A stretch of DNA of 32,723 bases from an uncultured Paracoccaceae bacterium (lineage in GTDB: Bacteria; Pseudomonadota; Alphaproteobacteria; Rhodobacterales; Rhodobacteraceae), in NCBI GenBank assembly GCA_913043905.1, contig CAJWNQ010000019.1, positions 1 through 32,723 on the forward strand, in the 5' to 3' direction. The position numbers and the translations under genes were made by a program. Position 1 is the first letter of the stretch. Each line of letters starts with the position of its first letter. Shown piece after piece: positions 17,448 to 26,384 of this stretch. The notes below the pieces were generated by a model that was given only the letters and a program-made list of their open reading frames with translations, was not told the DNA's origin and ran no database searches.

Positions 17448-17979
17448 AGAAACTTCATGGCAAATCGCCTTAAATCGAATTTTATATTTTATGATAGTCT
17501 TCATTGGAATTTTTATTTTGCTTATTCCAGTTTCTATATTTCATAATATCTTAATGTCTCCTGAAATTATTTTCATGATAACATTAATATTAATCATCAG
17601 AAATCCAGATTATGTCCCAGTTTGGTTAATAGGTATTGTTTTTTTATTAAATGATTTTTTGTTAACACTGCCATTAGGGTTAAATACATTTATAGCATTA
17701 CTCACAACTGAGTTCTTACGTCGAAATCGTTTATTTTTTATTGAAATGTTATTTTTGACCGAATGGCTTTGCATAGCGATACTTTTACTAGCAGCCAATG
17801 TCATGAGAAAATTATTATTGATAATTACTTTGTCAGAACATGCACCTGGATTTACAGTAATTACACAAGTTGGATTGTCAATTTTAATTTACCCAATACT
17901 CGTTGTATTGGTAAGCTTTATTTTTCGTATTGGAAAAGCACAAAGAAATACTTTGTATTCAGCCAAGTCTATCAGATGA
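17440..17979 (+). CDS. mreD: Rod shape-determining protein MreD
   Basis: Small polytopic membrane protein of the elongasome, 179 residues, with about five hydrophobic segments and the MreD-like pattern RNPDYVPVWLIGIVFLLNDFL followed by LPLGLNTF. MreD is weakly conserved, so position between mreC and mrdA carries much of the weight. The ATG at 17440 overlaps the mreC end (ATGAATAA), implying translational coupling. An in-frame ATG at 17410, inside mreC, is unlikely. It overlaps mrdA by ATGA. Confidence 0.92.
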   Translation: MNKETSWQIALNRILYFMIVFIGIFILLIPVSIFHNILMSPEIIFMITLILIIRNPDYVPVWLIGIVFLLNDFLLTLPLGLNTFIALLTTEFLRRNRLFFIEMLFLTEWLCIAILLLAANVMRKLLLIITLSEHAPGFTVITQVGLSILIYPILVVLVSFIFRIGKAQRNTLYSAKSIR

Positions 17980-19862
17980 ATACAGCTGGGAAAACTCCAA
18001 GACTTTTCAGAAGACGAGCACTATTATTAGGAGCTGCACAACTAACTTTAGTTGGTGTATTAGGCTGGCGGATGAATCAGTTAGGCGTAAAAAAAGCTGA
18101 AAAATTCCGGATGCTAGCTGAAAAAAACCGTATCAATATTAGCCTTCAACCGCCAGCACGTGGATTAATATATGATCGCGGTGGTAATCTTCTGGCGCTA
18201 AACCGCCAAGTCTATACTATTCAGATGGTACGTGAACAAACCAATAATCCTGAGGCAGTATTAAATCGTTTAGCTAAATTAATTCCATTATCTGACACAA
18301 AAATTGCAGAAGTTCTAAAAGAAATGTTAAGTCGCAGGGCATTTGTTCCTGTGACTGTTGCCACAGGGCTCGAATGGGAACACATAGCAGCTGTATCAGC
18401 GAATGCTCCGTCTTTGCCTGGCATAACCCCAACGTTAGGACTAAATAGACAATATCCTGTTGGTCCAGATTTTGCACATATTATTGGTTATGTTGGGCCA
18501 GTCAGTGATTATGATCTAGCTCAAGTTGATGATAAAGACCCACTTTTGTTAATCCCAAGGTTTCAAATAGGAAAAAATGGAGTTGAAGCCAAAGTAGAAA
18601 AAACTTTGCGCGGCAAAGCTGGAACAAAAATGATTGAGGTCAATTCTGTTGGTCGAGTGATGCGTGAACTTGACGAACAACTAGGCACTCCTGGGGCAAA
18701 CTTACAATTGACTGTTGCTCATGAATTACAGCACTTCGCAACAAAACGCATGCAAGGGGAAAGCTCTGCAACAGTTGTTATGGATGTAAATAATGGTGAT
18801 ATTTTAGCCCTTGCTTCGGCTCCAACATTTGACCCAAATAAATTTATTAATGGAATTTCAGTAGCAGATTGGAAAGCATTAAACGAAAACGATTATCGCC
18901 CATTAGCAAACAAGACTGTGCAAGGTGCTTACCCTCCAGGTTCAACATTTAAGATGGTTGTAGCACTTGCTGCGCTTAAATTTGGTGTTGCAAACATACA
19001 AGAAGAAGTAAACTGTCCAGGCCATAAGGATATTAATGGTCGGAAATTTCATTGTTGGCGTCGAGGCGGTCATGGAAGAGTTAATCTACGTAAAGCATTA
19101 CGGTATTCATGCGATGTTTACTTTTATGAAATGTCCTTAAGGGTTGGTATTGAAAAGATTACAGAGACTGCTCTGGCACTAGGATTAGGTATCAAACATG
19201 ATTTACCGTTACCAGCAATCCACTCGGGGTTGATGCCTACTAAAGATTGGAAACAACGGAACAAAAAAGAAGATTGGTATATTGGCGATACTGCAAATGC
19301 TGGAATAGGTCAGGGATTTGTATTGACTTCACCATTACAACTTGCCGTTATGACTGCCCGCTTAGCATCAGGCTCACAAATTGAACCCCGCATAATAAAT
19401 ATGTTTGACGATAAACGAACCAAAATTGAAGGAATTAGTTCATTAAATTTTGATCCCACACATTTAGATATAATTAGAACAGGTATGTATGATGTTTCAA
19501 ACCATCCACGAGGAACTGCATATAGCTCAAGGTTAAAAAGTACCGAAAAGATTGCGGGAAAAACAGGAACAAGCCAAGTACGGTTTATAAGTAAAGCTGA
19601 ACGCGAAAATGGCGTTACTAAAAATGAAGATCTCCCATGGAAACGCCGTGATCATGCATTGTTTGTTGGCTATGCTCCATATATTAAACCGCGTTATGCT
19701 ATATCTGTTATAGTAGAACATGGTGGTGCAGGATCTCGAAAAGCTGCGCCAATTGCGCGTGATATTATGCAAAAAGCATTATCGTTGGGGCAAAATTCAT
19801 ACGGACCAATACACAACCAAAAGCGTTTAAATATCGATAACTTAAAAAGGAAGCCTACATGA
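17976..19862 (+). CDS. mrdA: Penicillin-binding protein 2 (elongation transpeptidase)
   Basis: Class B PBP that cross-links peptidoglycan during cell elongation, paired with RodA. The 628-residue product has a short cytoplasmic tail with basic residues, one membrane helix (about 16-33), and a pedestal domain starting at PPARGLIYDRGGNLLA. The transpeptidase domain has all three active-site motifs: SxxK at S323-K326 (PPGSTFKMV), SxD at S378-D380 (YSCDVYFYE), and KTG at 529-531 (IAGKTGTSQV). The ATG at 17976 overlaps the mreD stop as ATGA. The open frame extends upstream to 17763, but that stretch lies inside mreD and is not a plausible N-terminus. Confidence 0.97.
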   Translation: MNTAGKTPRLFRRRALLLGAAQLTLVGVLGWRMNQLGVKKAEKFRMLAEKNRINISLQPPARGLIYDRGGNLLALNRQVYTIQMVREQTNNPEAVLNRLAKLIPLSDTKIAEVLKEMLSRRAFVPVTVATGLEWEHIAAVSANAPSLPGITPTLGLNRQYPVGPDFAHIIGYVGPVSDYDLAQVDDKDPLLLIPRFQIGKNGVEAKVEKTLRGKAGTKMIEVNSVGRVMRELDEQLGTPGANLQLTVAHELQHFATKRMQGESSATVVMDVNNGDILALASAPTFDPNKFINGISVADWKALNENDYRPLANKTVQGAYPPGSTFKMVVALAALKFGVANIQEEVNCPGHKDINGRKFHCWRRGGHGRVNLRKALRYSCDVYFYEMSLRVGIEKITETALALGLGIKHDLPLPAIHSGLMPTKDWKQRNKKEDWYIGDTANAGIGQGFVLTSPLQLAVMTARLASGSQIEPRIINMFDDKRTKIEGISSLNFDPTHLDIIRTGMYDVSNHPRGTAYSSRLKSTEKIAGKTGTSQVRFISKAERENGVTKNEDLPWKRRDHALFVGYAPYIKPRYAISVIVEHGGAGSRKAAPIARDIMQKALSLGQNSYGPIHNQKRLNIDNLKRKPT

Positions 19863-20998
19863 GCATCCTTATAAATGCATATCAGAACATACCCACAGGG
19901 TTTCGTAAAATTCTATATTTCCATTGGCCTTTAGCATTATTGCTTGCTGCAGTAAGTTGTATTGGCTTTTTAATGCTTTTTTCTGTATCTGGTGGAAACT
20001 TTGATCAATGGGCTAAACCACAAATGATACGTTTTTGTATTGGTTTTGTTGCAATGGTTATAATTGGATTTACACCAATTTCGATATGGCGCAATATTTC
20101 TATGCCAACATATATAATTAGTTTGGCACTACTTTTATATGTAGAATATTTCGGAGTAAGTGGCAAAGGCGCCCAGCGTTGGATCGATCTTGGCTTTATA
20201 AAATTACAGCCAAGCGAATTGATGAAAATAGCTTTAATTATGGTTATTGCCCTATACTATGATTGGTTAGATAGTGACAAAATATCAAAACCTCTGTGGC
20301 TTATTCCACCGTTATTACTAACAGCGCTTCCAATGGCTTTAGTTTTAAAGCAACCTGATCTAGGAACTGCTATTTTATTAGGTAGTGGCGCTGCAGTTGT
20401 GATCCTATTGGCTGGTGTAAGCCTTTGGTACTTTTTAGCAGGAGTAAGCTCTATTTTTGGGCTAATTTATTTTGTTATTTGGTCCAAGGGTACTAGTTTT
20501 CAAATTTTAAAAAACTATCAATACCGTCGTATTGAAACTTTTATTGATCCCTCCTCCGATCCACTAGGTTCAGGTTATCACATTACCCAGTCAAAAATAG
20601 CTTTAGGTTCTGGTGGGTTTTCAGGTCGTGGCTATATGCAAGGAACGCAGAGCAGACTAAACTTCTTGCCTGAGAAGCATACAGATTTTATTTTTACTAC
20701 CTTAGCAGAAGAATTTGGGTTTGTTGGAGGAATTACATTACTAACTTTATATATTATGATTATGTTGTGTTGTTATTTAACTGCCATGCAAAACCACAAC
20801 AAGTATGGAGCATTGCTAACATTAGGTGTAGCAGCAACATTCTTTTTTTACTTTTGCGTTAACATGTTAATGGTTATGGGCTTAGCTCCAGTTGTAGGTG
20901 TCCCATTACCATTAGTTAGCTATGGCGGATCAGCAATGTTAGTACTTCTAGGTGCATTTGGTTTAGTACAAAGCGCACACATACATAGGACAAGATAA
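19859..20998 (+). CDS. rodA: Peptidoglycan glycosyltransferase RodA
   Basis: SEDS-family membrane glycosyltransferase that polymerises lipid II with PBP2 during elongation. The 379-residue product has about ten membrane helices. SEDS signatures are GKGAQRWIDLGFIKLQPSEL, ITQSKIALGSGGFSGRGYMQGTQ (in part) and LPEKHTDFIFTTLAEEFG, the last holding the conserved Asp of the catalytic cavity. The C-terminal motif is PLPLVSYGGSAML. It overlaps mrdA by ATGA and the next gene by TAATG, so all three are probably translationally coupled. Confidence 0.97.
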   Translation: MSILINAYQNIPTGFRKILYFHWPLALLLAAVSCIGFLMLFSVSGGNFDQWAKPQMIRFCIGFVAMVIIGFTPISIWRNISMPTYIISLALLLYVEYFGVSGKGAQRWIDLGFIKLQPSELMKIALIMVIALYYDWLDSDKISKPLWLIPPLLLTALPMALVLKQPDLGTAILLGSGAAVVILLAGVSLWYFLAGVSSIFGLIYFVIWSKGTSFQILKNYQYRRIETFIDPSSDPLGSGYHITQSKIALGSGGFSGRGYMQGTQSRLNFLPEKHTDFIFTTLAEEFGFVGGITLLTLYIMIMLCCYLTAMQNHNKYGALLTLGVAATFFFYFCVNMLMVMGLAPVVGVPLPLVSYGGSAMLVLLGAFGLVQSAHIHRTR

Positions 20999-21930
20999 TG
21001 ATAAAAATTCTTTATAGTGCAGATCCTGAAGATTGGTTGGAATATGAACTAAATTTGCACAAAGCATTAGATCGAGTTGGATTGAATTATGAACTTAGTA
21101 CAACTTATGATACAGCTGAAGAAATTGACTATATTATATATGCTCCAGATGGAACGTTACAAGACTTCAAGGCATTTACAAACTTAAAGCTAGTACAAAA
21201 TCTTTGGGCAGGCGTAGAGGTCCCAACTGCAAATAAATCATTAACACAACCTTTAGCTCGAATGGTTGAACCAGGGCTAACTTTAGGCATGGCAGATTAC
21301 GTTATGGGACATGTATTGCGTCACCACCTTGGAACTGATCAATTTTCTAACGCGCGTCCTGGAGAATGGCTAGGGGAGAATATTCCCGCTCTTGCACAAG
21401 ACCGTATGGTTGGCTTTTTAGGTTTAGGAGAATTAGGACTGTACTGTGCACAAAAGATAGCAGATTTTGGGTTTCAGACATGTGGGTGGACTAGGACACA
21501 AAAGACTAAAAATATAGAATGCTATAATGGGCCTGAAGGCTTAGATAATATTTTATCAAAATCTGATATATTAGTACTACTATTACCAAACACCCCAGAA
21601 ACAAATAACATTATTGACGCTAATAATATTGCAAAAATGCGAGATGGTGTTGCGATTATAAATCCTGGGCGTGGAACACTAATTAATGATACCGCACTTT
21701 TAGATGCTTTAAATAATGGCAAGGTGGCTAGTGCTACACTTGATGTCTTTCAAACTGAGCCCCTTCCCGCTGACCATTTATATTGGACGCATCCTAATGT
21801 TTTGGTCACACCGCATATTGCATCATCTACTCGTATCAATACTGCATGCGATGTTGTTGCGGAAAATATTCGCCGTGGCGAAAATAATGAACCATTTTTA
21901 TATTTAGTAGATAAATATGTAGGCTATTAG
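20998..21930 (+). CDS. D-isomer-specific 2-hydroxyacid dehydrogenase, GhrA-like
   Basis: NAD(P)H-dependent reductase of the glyoxylate/hydroxypyruvate reductase A type, 310 residues. The dinucleotide-binding motif is GLGELG (142-147). The catalytic triad is R225 (NPGRGTLIN), E254 (VFQTEPLP) and H273 (TPHIASSTR). The short N-terminal substrate domain, with LVQNLWAGVE and ADYVMGHVLRHH, fits GhrA rather than SerA. The likely substrates are glyoxylate or hydroxypyruvate, which is inference. It shares one base with the rodA stop, so it is translated with the cell-wall genes. Its stop overlaps the convergent sseB-like gene by four bases, leaving no room for a terminator. Confidence 0.92.
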   Translation: MIKILYSADPEDWLEYELNLHKALDRVGLNYELSTTYDTAEEIDYIIYAPDGTLQDFKAFTNLKLVQNLWAGVEVPTANKSLTQPLARMVEPGLTLGMADYVMGHVLRHHLGTDQFSNARPGEWLGENIPALAQDRMVGFLGLGELGLYCAQKIADFGFQTCGWTRTQKTKNIECYNGPEGLDNILSKSDILVLLLPNTPETNNIIDANNIAKMRDGVAIINPGRGTLINDTALLDALNNGKVASATLDVFQTEPLPADHLYWTHPNVLVTPHIASSTRINTACDVVAENIRRGENNEPFLYLVDKYVGY

Positions 21931-22703
21931 CGTAATAATGGTGGTTTAGTAGGGTCCATACCCGGTGCCGATGGCGGCTTTTTAATTTCCAATTTAGGCA
22001 AATCAAAACGCAATCCAAATTTAGCAAGTTTTGCGCATACCGCATTTGATGCATCTAGAAACATTACATCTAAACTACCTGCTTCAATGCCTGAAAAAAT
22101 TAATGTTTCAGAAATTGCATATGCTATTGCCTCTTCTGCATCTGGCCGTGCATTTATGAAAACGATAACTGTTGCGCGAACATTTGTTTCATAAGAAACC
22201 TCAACTAAATAAGCAATTTCTGCAAAACCTGCCATTGTAGCAAGTTTAGAATCCAATGCAGTAATTACCTCTTCTGGCAGAAGTGTTGGTGGGAAAACCT
22301 CTTTCAACTTAGCTTCAGTTTGTGCTGGCTCTATTGAGATAGTTTTAGACATCCATACTATGACGTCTGGAGGTAATATGATTGATGACGGTGAAACTGA
22401 TAAGTTTAAACCCAATCCTATATTTTTTCCATTTAACATTGCTACTATTGAACGGCCTGATAATGCTGCAAAAGGAACAATCCTCTCAGCAAAATCTGCC
22501 AGCCTTTCTTCTCTATCAAAAACTAATGCAACTTCTTGGCCACCCACTTGAAATAAATCTGGATTAATATTACGTCCATCAGGCTCTGCTTCTAACAGCA
22601 TAAAAAGTTCCGCATCAATTAGTCGTTCATAAAACCGCAAGCGTGCCGTATCGTTATCAGGATTAGCTTCCATTTCTGCGTGTGCAGCATCAATCGGTGT
22701 CAT
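21927..22703 (-). CDS. SseB-family protein
   Basis: 258-residue soluble protein resembling the enhanced-serine-sensitivity (SseB) family. The N-terminal half has the SseB-like pattern RLRFYERLIDAELFMLLE and VALVFDREERLADFAE. The C-terminal half has a second alpha/beta domain (KLATMAGFAEIAYLVEVSYE) and a proline-rich tail (PKLEIKKPPSAPGMDPTKPP). Biochemical function is not established for the family. The ATG has GAGGA eight bases upstream. Its position next to the GhrA-like gene matches what I recall from roseobacters. Confidence 0.75.
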   Translation of the reverse strand: MTPIDAAHAEMEANPDNDTARLRFYERLIDAELFMLLEAEPDGRNINPDLFQVGGQEVALVFDREERLADFAERIVPFAALSGRSIVAMLNGKNIGLGLNLSVSPSSIILPPDVIVWMSKTISIEPAQTEAKLKEVFPPTLLPEEVITALDSKLATMAGFAEIAYLVEVSYETNVRATVIVFINARPDAEEAIAYAISETLIFSGIEAGSLDVMFLDASNAVCAKLAKFGLRFDLPKLEIKKPPSAPGMDPTKPPLLR

Positions 22704-22849
22704 GAAAGTATCCTCAATTATAGATATAAAATTATAGGGCTTAAAATAATATACCCATTATTCAATTTATTAGTATTTTGTTAAAATATTTAGCCCAGTT
22801 TAGCTGAGTAAACTTTATGTTAATTTTAAACGATAAGTAATGAATTAGA

Positions 22850-24559
22850 TCAACTAAAAAATATTACAAATAATGCAAGCCCCAACAGAGCCGCAATAGA
22901 AATAACCATAGCACCGGCTGGCCAGCTTGCAGCACGGGGACTATCAGGACCATGACTATGATGTAATTTACTAGTAAGTTTAATTACAGAGAATCTTAAA
23001 AGTAAACTTGTACCTTTAAATAAAGAAAAAATAACAAAGGCAATATATGAAAGTACTGAGGGCATAAATTTACGATATATGACATCGATATCAAGATTCA
23101 CCGCCCGCAATTCTGGTGGGTGCAATCCACGACGATAAATGATTGCAAATGCTAGTAAGGCAAAAAATAGTAACTGTAATTGGCCAGCTATATGGCCCAT
23201 CGTATATGGATCATAATCAACATCAAATGGTAGGATTGAATAAAGAAAGTTAGGGAAAACACCAATAAAAATACACAAAAATGCTGTTATTCCCATTGCT
23301 AGCAACATATGCAGCGGCGCCTCAGCTGGACGTTTCCCACTATCATGTGCAAAAAATGTAAAAAACGGAATCTTAATTCCAGAATGTGACAGAACACCTG
23401 CAGATGCAAACACAAGTGCAAGCCAAATATATGTATAGTGCTCATGCGCTACTGCTGACAACGTAAGCGATTTAGTGATGAAGCCTGAAAACAGAGGAAA
23501 AGCAGAGATTGAAGCCGCACCAACTAGACAGAAGATCGCAGTTTTAGGCATAGTTCGATATAGCCCACCTAATTCAGATGCTTTTGAAGTTCCTGTTCTA
23601 TACATAACAGCACCAACAGACATAAATAATAATGCTTTATACAAGATATGTGCGAAAGCATGACTCGCTGTGCCATTCAAGGCCAATTCAGTACCTATGC
23701 CAACACCAACAACCATAAATCCAAGTTGGTTATTTAGTGAATACGCTAATACGCGACGCAAATCATTTTCAATTTCAGCAAAGAAAATAGGAAATAGTGC
23801 CATTACCGTACCAATATAGATCAAAATCTCAGTGCCAGCAAAACCCCTAGCTAATGCATATACAGCTAATTTAGTTGTAAATGCTGACAGTATGACTGTT
23901 CCTGTAATGGTAGCAGCTGGATAGCTGTCTTGAAGCCAGTTATGTAACAATGGAAAAGCACATTTCATGCCAAAAGATAAAAAGATTAGCCAGGTTGCTA
24001 AAGAACCTAATTCCATTTTCTCAAATGCAATAGAACCTGTATCTGCATAAAACATAGCTACACCAGCTATTAAGATCACACCTGAGGTAATTTGTATAAT
24101 TAAGTAGCGCATTCCAGTCCAATATGAGCCTTCTGTACCGCGCGCCCAAATCAAAAAAACAGAGGCAATAGCAGTTCCCTCCCAATAGAAAAATAATGAA
24201 ATCATATCACCGGATAAAGCAGCACCAATAGCAGAACCAGCATAAACTAAAGCGGCTACTTGTTGTGTGGTATCCCGCAAGTGCCAAGCAAATAAGTTTC
24301 CTAAAAATGCTGCAAGGCAGAAAATAAGAACGAATATTCTGGACAATCTATCAAGTCGCATAAACTCAAGGTCAAAGCCAAAAAATGGGATTGTAACAAA
24401 TTCCCCCATACCCAATGTCCAAACCTGAAAGGCAGCAATAATAGGTAGTCCTAACATAACGGTGTTACGCATAAGGCCGTGGGGTAGAAGTAAGATTACA
24501 CCTGCAGCAAGAAAAAACAAAAATGCCGTTGGGACCTGGTGCAAAAGATCAAGCATCAT
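22850..24559 (-). CDS. Mrp antiporter, third D/NuoL-type subunit (last gene of operon)
   Basis: Polytopic antiporter-like membrane subunit of 569 residues, homologous to MrpA-N/MrpD and complex I NuoL/M/N. Proton-path residues are kept: Glu127 (FFYWEGTAIAS), Lys199 (SFGMKCAFPLLHNWLQDSYP), a Lys in SAFTTKLAVYALAR, and a Lys in FSGFITKSLTL. After the 14-helix core, the extra C-terminus of about 100 residues contains NLDIDVIYRKFMP, like the tail found in NuoL-like subunits, and a His-rich stretch (LHHSHGPDSP). There are two adjacent ATGs (24559, 24556), and the gene overlaps the 115-residue gene by 11 bases. It is not a full MrpA: the C-terminal MrpA part is a separate gene in this operon. Confidence 0.9.
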   Translation of the reverse strand: MMLDLLHQVPTAFLFFLAAGVILLLPHGLMRNTVMLGLPIIAAFQVWTLGMGEFVTIPFFGFDLEFMRLDRLSRIFVLIFCLAAFLGNLFAWHLRDTTQQVAALVYAGSAIGAALSGDMISLFFYWEGTAIASVFLIWARGTEGSYWTGMRYLIIQITSGVILIAGVAMFYADTGSIAFEKMELGSLATWLIFLSFGMKCAFPLLHNWLQDSYPAATITGTVILSAFTTKLAVYALARGFAGTEILIYIGTVMALFPIFFAEIENDLRRVLAYSLNNQLGFMVVGVGIGTELALNGTASHAFAHILYKALLFMSVGAVMYRTGTSKASELGGLYRTMPKTAIFCLVGAASISAFPLFSGFITKSLTLSAVAHEHYTYIWLALVFASAGVLSHSGIKIPFFTFFAHDSGKRPAEAPLHMLLAMGITAFLCIFIGVFPNFLYSILPFDVDYDPYTMGHIAGQLQLLFFALLAFAIIYRRGLHPPELRAVNLDIDVIYRKFMPSVLSYIAFVIFSLFKGTSLLLRFSVIKLTSKLHHSHGPDSPRAASWPAGAMVISIAALLGLALFVIFFS

Positions 24560-24896
24560 GGTTGATCCTCTGAATTTGATCTTCTGGATAATCTTCAGTA
24601 TCTATAGATTTTTTGCCATAAAAATTCTCACGGACTTTAATAAGTTTACGTAATATTGTTGCCACAAATATAAGACCTGCAAACATTACAAAGCCATAAT
24701 AAGCATAAAAACCTTTATAGCTTTCGATATCAAAGTAAGCATGCTTTTCATAAGTCCACTCAAGTGAAAAAGAGGCAATACAGATTACTATAAGAATCTG
24801 GAAAATCCTACGGTCATTTCCTGGCCGATCTACCCAATTCATCCAACGTCCAAGAACTGGATAAGTATTAGGAGTTTCTATAATTTTCTTAGCCAT
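24549..24896 (-). CDS. Unrecognised two-helix membrane protein in the Mrp operon
   Basis: 115 residues with AGGAGG eight bases before the ATG, so certainly translated. It has two hydrophobic helices, about 31-47 (IFQILIVICIASFSLEW) and 66-88 (YYGFVMFAGLIFVATIL), joined by an aromatic, charged linker (TYEKHAYFDIESYKGFYAYYG), and a hydrophilic acidic C-terminus (DTEDYPEDQIQ). It does not match MrpB, C, E, F or G. It lies between two D-type antiporter subunits, 12 bases after one and overlapping the other, which suggests an accessory subunit that packs against them. The function is unknown; I have no family name to give. Confidence 0.85.
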   Translation of the reverse strand: MAKKIIETPNTYPVLGRWMNWVDRPGNDRRIFQILIVICIASFSLEWTYEKHAYFDIESYKGFYAYYGFVMFAGLIFVATILRKLIKVRENFYGKKSIDTEDYPEDQIQRINHDA

Positions 24897-24908
24897 TTAC
24901 GTAGCCTC

Positions 24909-26384
24909 CTATTTTTGAACGATTGGGGTTAAAAAATCTTGTAAGGTGCCCGCGTAAAAGAATAAAATAACACACCCAATAGCAGTAAGTGCTGGAGGTA
25001 GCCAGCAGAGGATTGGTGCTTCATTATAGGTTCTGGGAGTATCATTAGGAACTGGCATAAAAAAAGCACGCCCAACAATGGGTAGCAGATAAGCCACATT
25101 CAATAGTGACGACAGCATCAGCACGCCAATAATGATATAGTGACCAGTATCTACTGCACCTAACATCAGCAAAAACTTTGGCCAAGAGCCACCCAATGGT
25201 GGCAGGCCTATAATAGAAAGTGACGCAATGAAAAATGCGGCAAAAGTGATAGGCATTGCGCGGCCTAGGCCAGTCATTTGAGAGATTTCAGTTTTATGAA
25301 ACTTCACATAAATAGCCCCAGCACACATAAATAATGTTATCTTGCCCATTGCATGCATTGCGATATGCATACCGCCACCTAACGCTCCCATAGAACTTGC
25401 CAAGGCCATACCCAAAGTGATGTAGGACAATTGAGAAATTGTGGAATATGCCAACCGCTTTTTAAGATTGTCTTGGTACATTGCTATAATAGAAGCAGCA
25501 ATAATAGAATAAGCAGCCAACCACATTAGCCATTCTGAAGCGCCCGTATCTGCAAGAAAATCTATACCAAAAATATAAATACCAACCTTTAGCATGGTAA
25601 AAACGCCAGCTTTAACAACTGCAACCGCATGCAGTAGCGCTGAAACAGGCGTTGGGGCTACCATCGCGGCAGGCAGCCATTTGTGAAATGGCATTAATGC
25701 TGCCTTCCCAATTCCAAAAGCGTATAAGCCTAATAATACTGGAACGACCCAACCAACAACTTTGCCTTCTAGAATTCCACCTTGTGTAAAGTCTAATGTC
25801 CCAGTTAATACATACGTCCAAATAATAGCTGTCAATTGTAATGCAACAGATGTTCCAATTAAAATTGCCAAATATGTCCGCGCACCACGGATTGATTCTG
25901 GAGTGCCCTTGTGGGCGACCAACGGATAAGTAGAAACTGTTAAAATCTCATAAAACAAAAATAATGTGAACATGTTAGAGGCAAAAGCAATGCCAATAAC
26001 TGATGAGATCGCTATACAAAAGCATGCAAAAAACCGTGCGTGATGCTTTTCATTGTTTCCACGCATGTAGCCCACGCCATAGATATGAGTCAAAATCCAC
26101 AATCCTGATGCAATGATTGCAAACAACAACCCCAACGGCTCAACATTAAAAGCAATGTCGACCCCTGGAAAAACGCTAAACAAACTAACAGGTTCAGTCA
26201 CATCATTTCCAACATTAGAAAGGATCACCAGTACACAGCTAAACGTAAGTACAGCACACAAAAGGGTAAACGTATCACGTATGTTCTGCATACCTGAAAA
26301 CGCCATATTTCCAGCCATAGCTAAAAAGGGAAGCAACATAGCACAATAAAGTGCAGTCATTGTATCAAGTGTGTAAAATTCCAT
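24909..26384 (-). CDS. Mrp antiporter, second D/NuoM-N-type subunit
   Basis: 491-residue polytopic proton-conducting subunit, paralogous to the D subunits on either side. Kept residues are Glu146 (LFLFYEILTVSTYPLVAH), Lys227 (AFGIGKAALMPFHKWLPAAM), a Lys in VAVVKAGVFTMLK, and a Lys in LGGSWPKFLLML. The ATG at 26384 shares one base with the upstream stop (TGATG); a GTG one codon earlier is the alternative. It may act as a separate proton channel in the same complex. Confidence 0.9.
   Translation of the reverse strand: MEFYTLDTMTALYCAMLLPFLAMAGNMAFSGMQNIRDTFTLLCAVLTFSCVLVILSNVGNDVTEPVSLFSVFPGVDIAFNVEPLGLLFAIIASGLWILTHIYGVGYMRGNNEKHHARFFACFCIAISSVIGIAFASNMFTLFLFYEILTVSTYPLVAHKGTPESIRGARTYLAILIGTSVALQLTAIIWTYVLTGTLDFTQGGILEGKVVGWVVPVLLGLYAFGIGKAALMPFHKWLPAAMVAPTPVSALLHAVAVVKAGVFTMLKVGIYIFGIDFLADTGASEWLMWLAAYSIIAASIIAMYQDNLKKRLAYSTISQLSYITLGMALASSMGALGGGMHIAMHAMGKITLFMCAGAIYVKFHKTEISQMTGLGRAMPITFAAFFIASLSIIGLPPLGGSWPKFLLMLGAVDTGHYIIIGVLMLSSLLNVAYLLPIVGRAFFMPVPNDTPRTYNEAPILCWLPPALTAIGCVILFFYAGTLQDFLTPIVQK

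Noticed and set aside
17763-17975. 71-codon upstream extension of PBP2
   Set aside because: It lies inside mreD in another frame; the ATG at 17976 gives the normal PBP2 N-terminus and an ATGA overlap.
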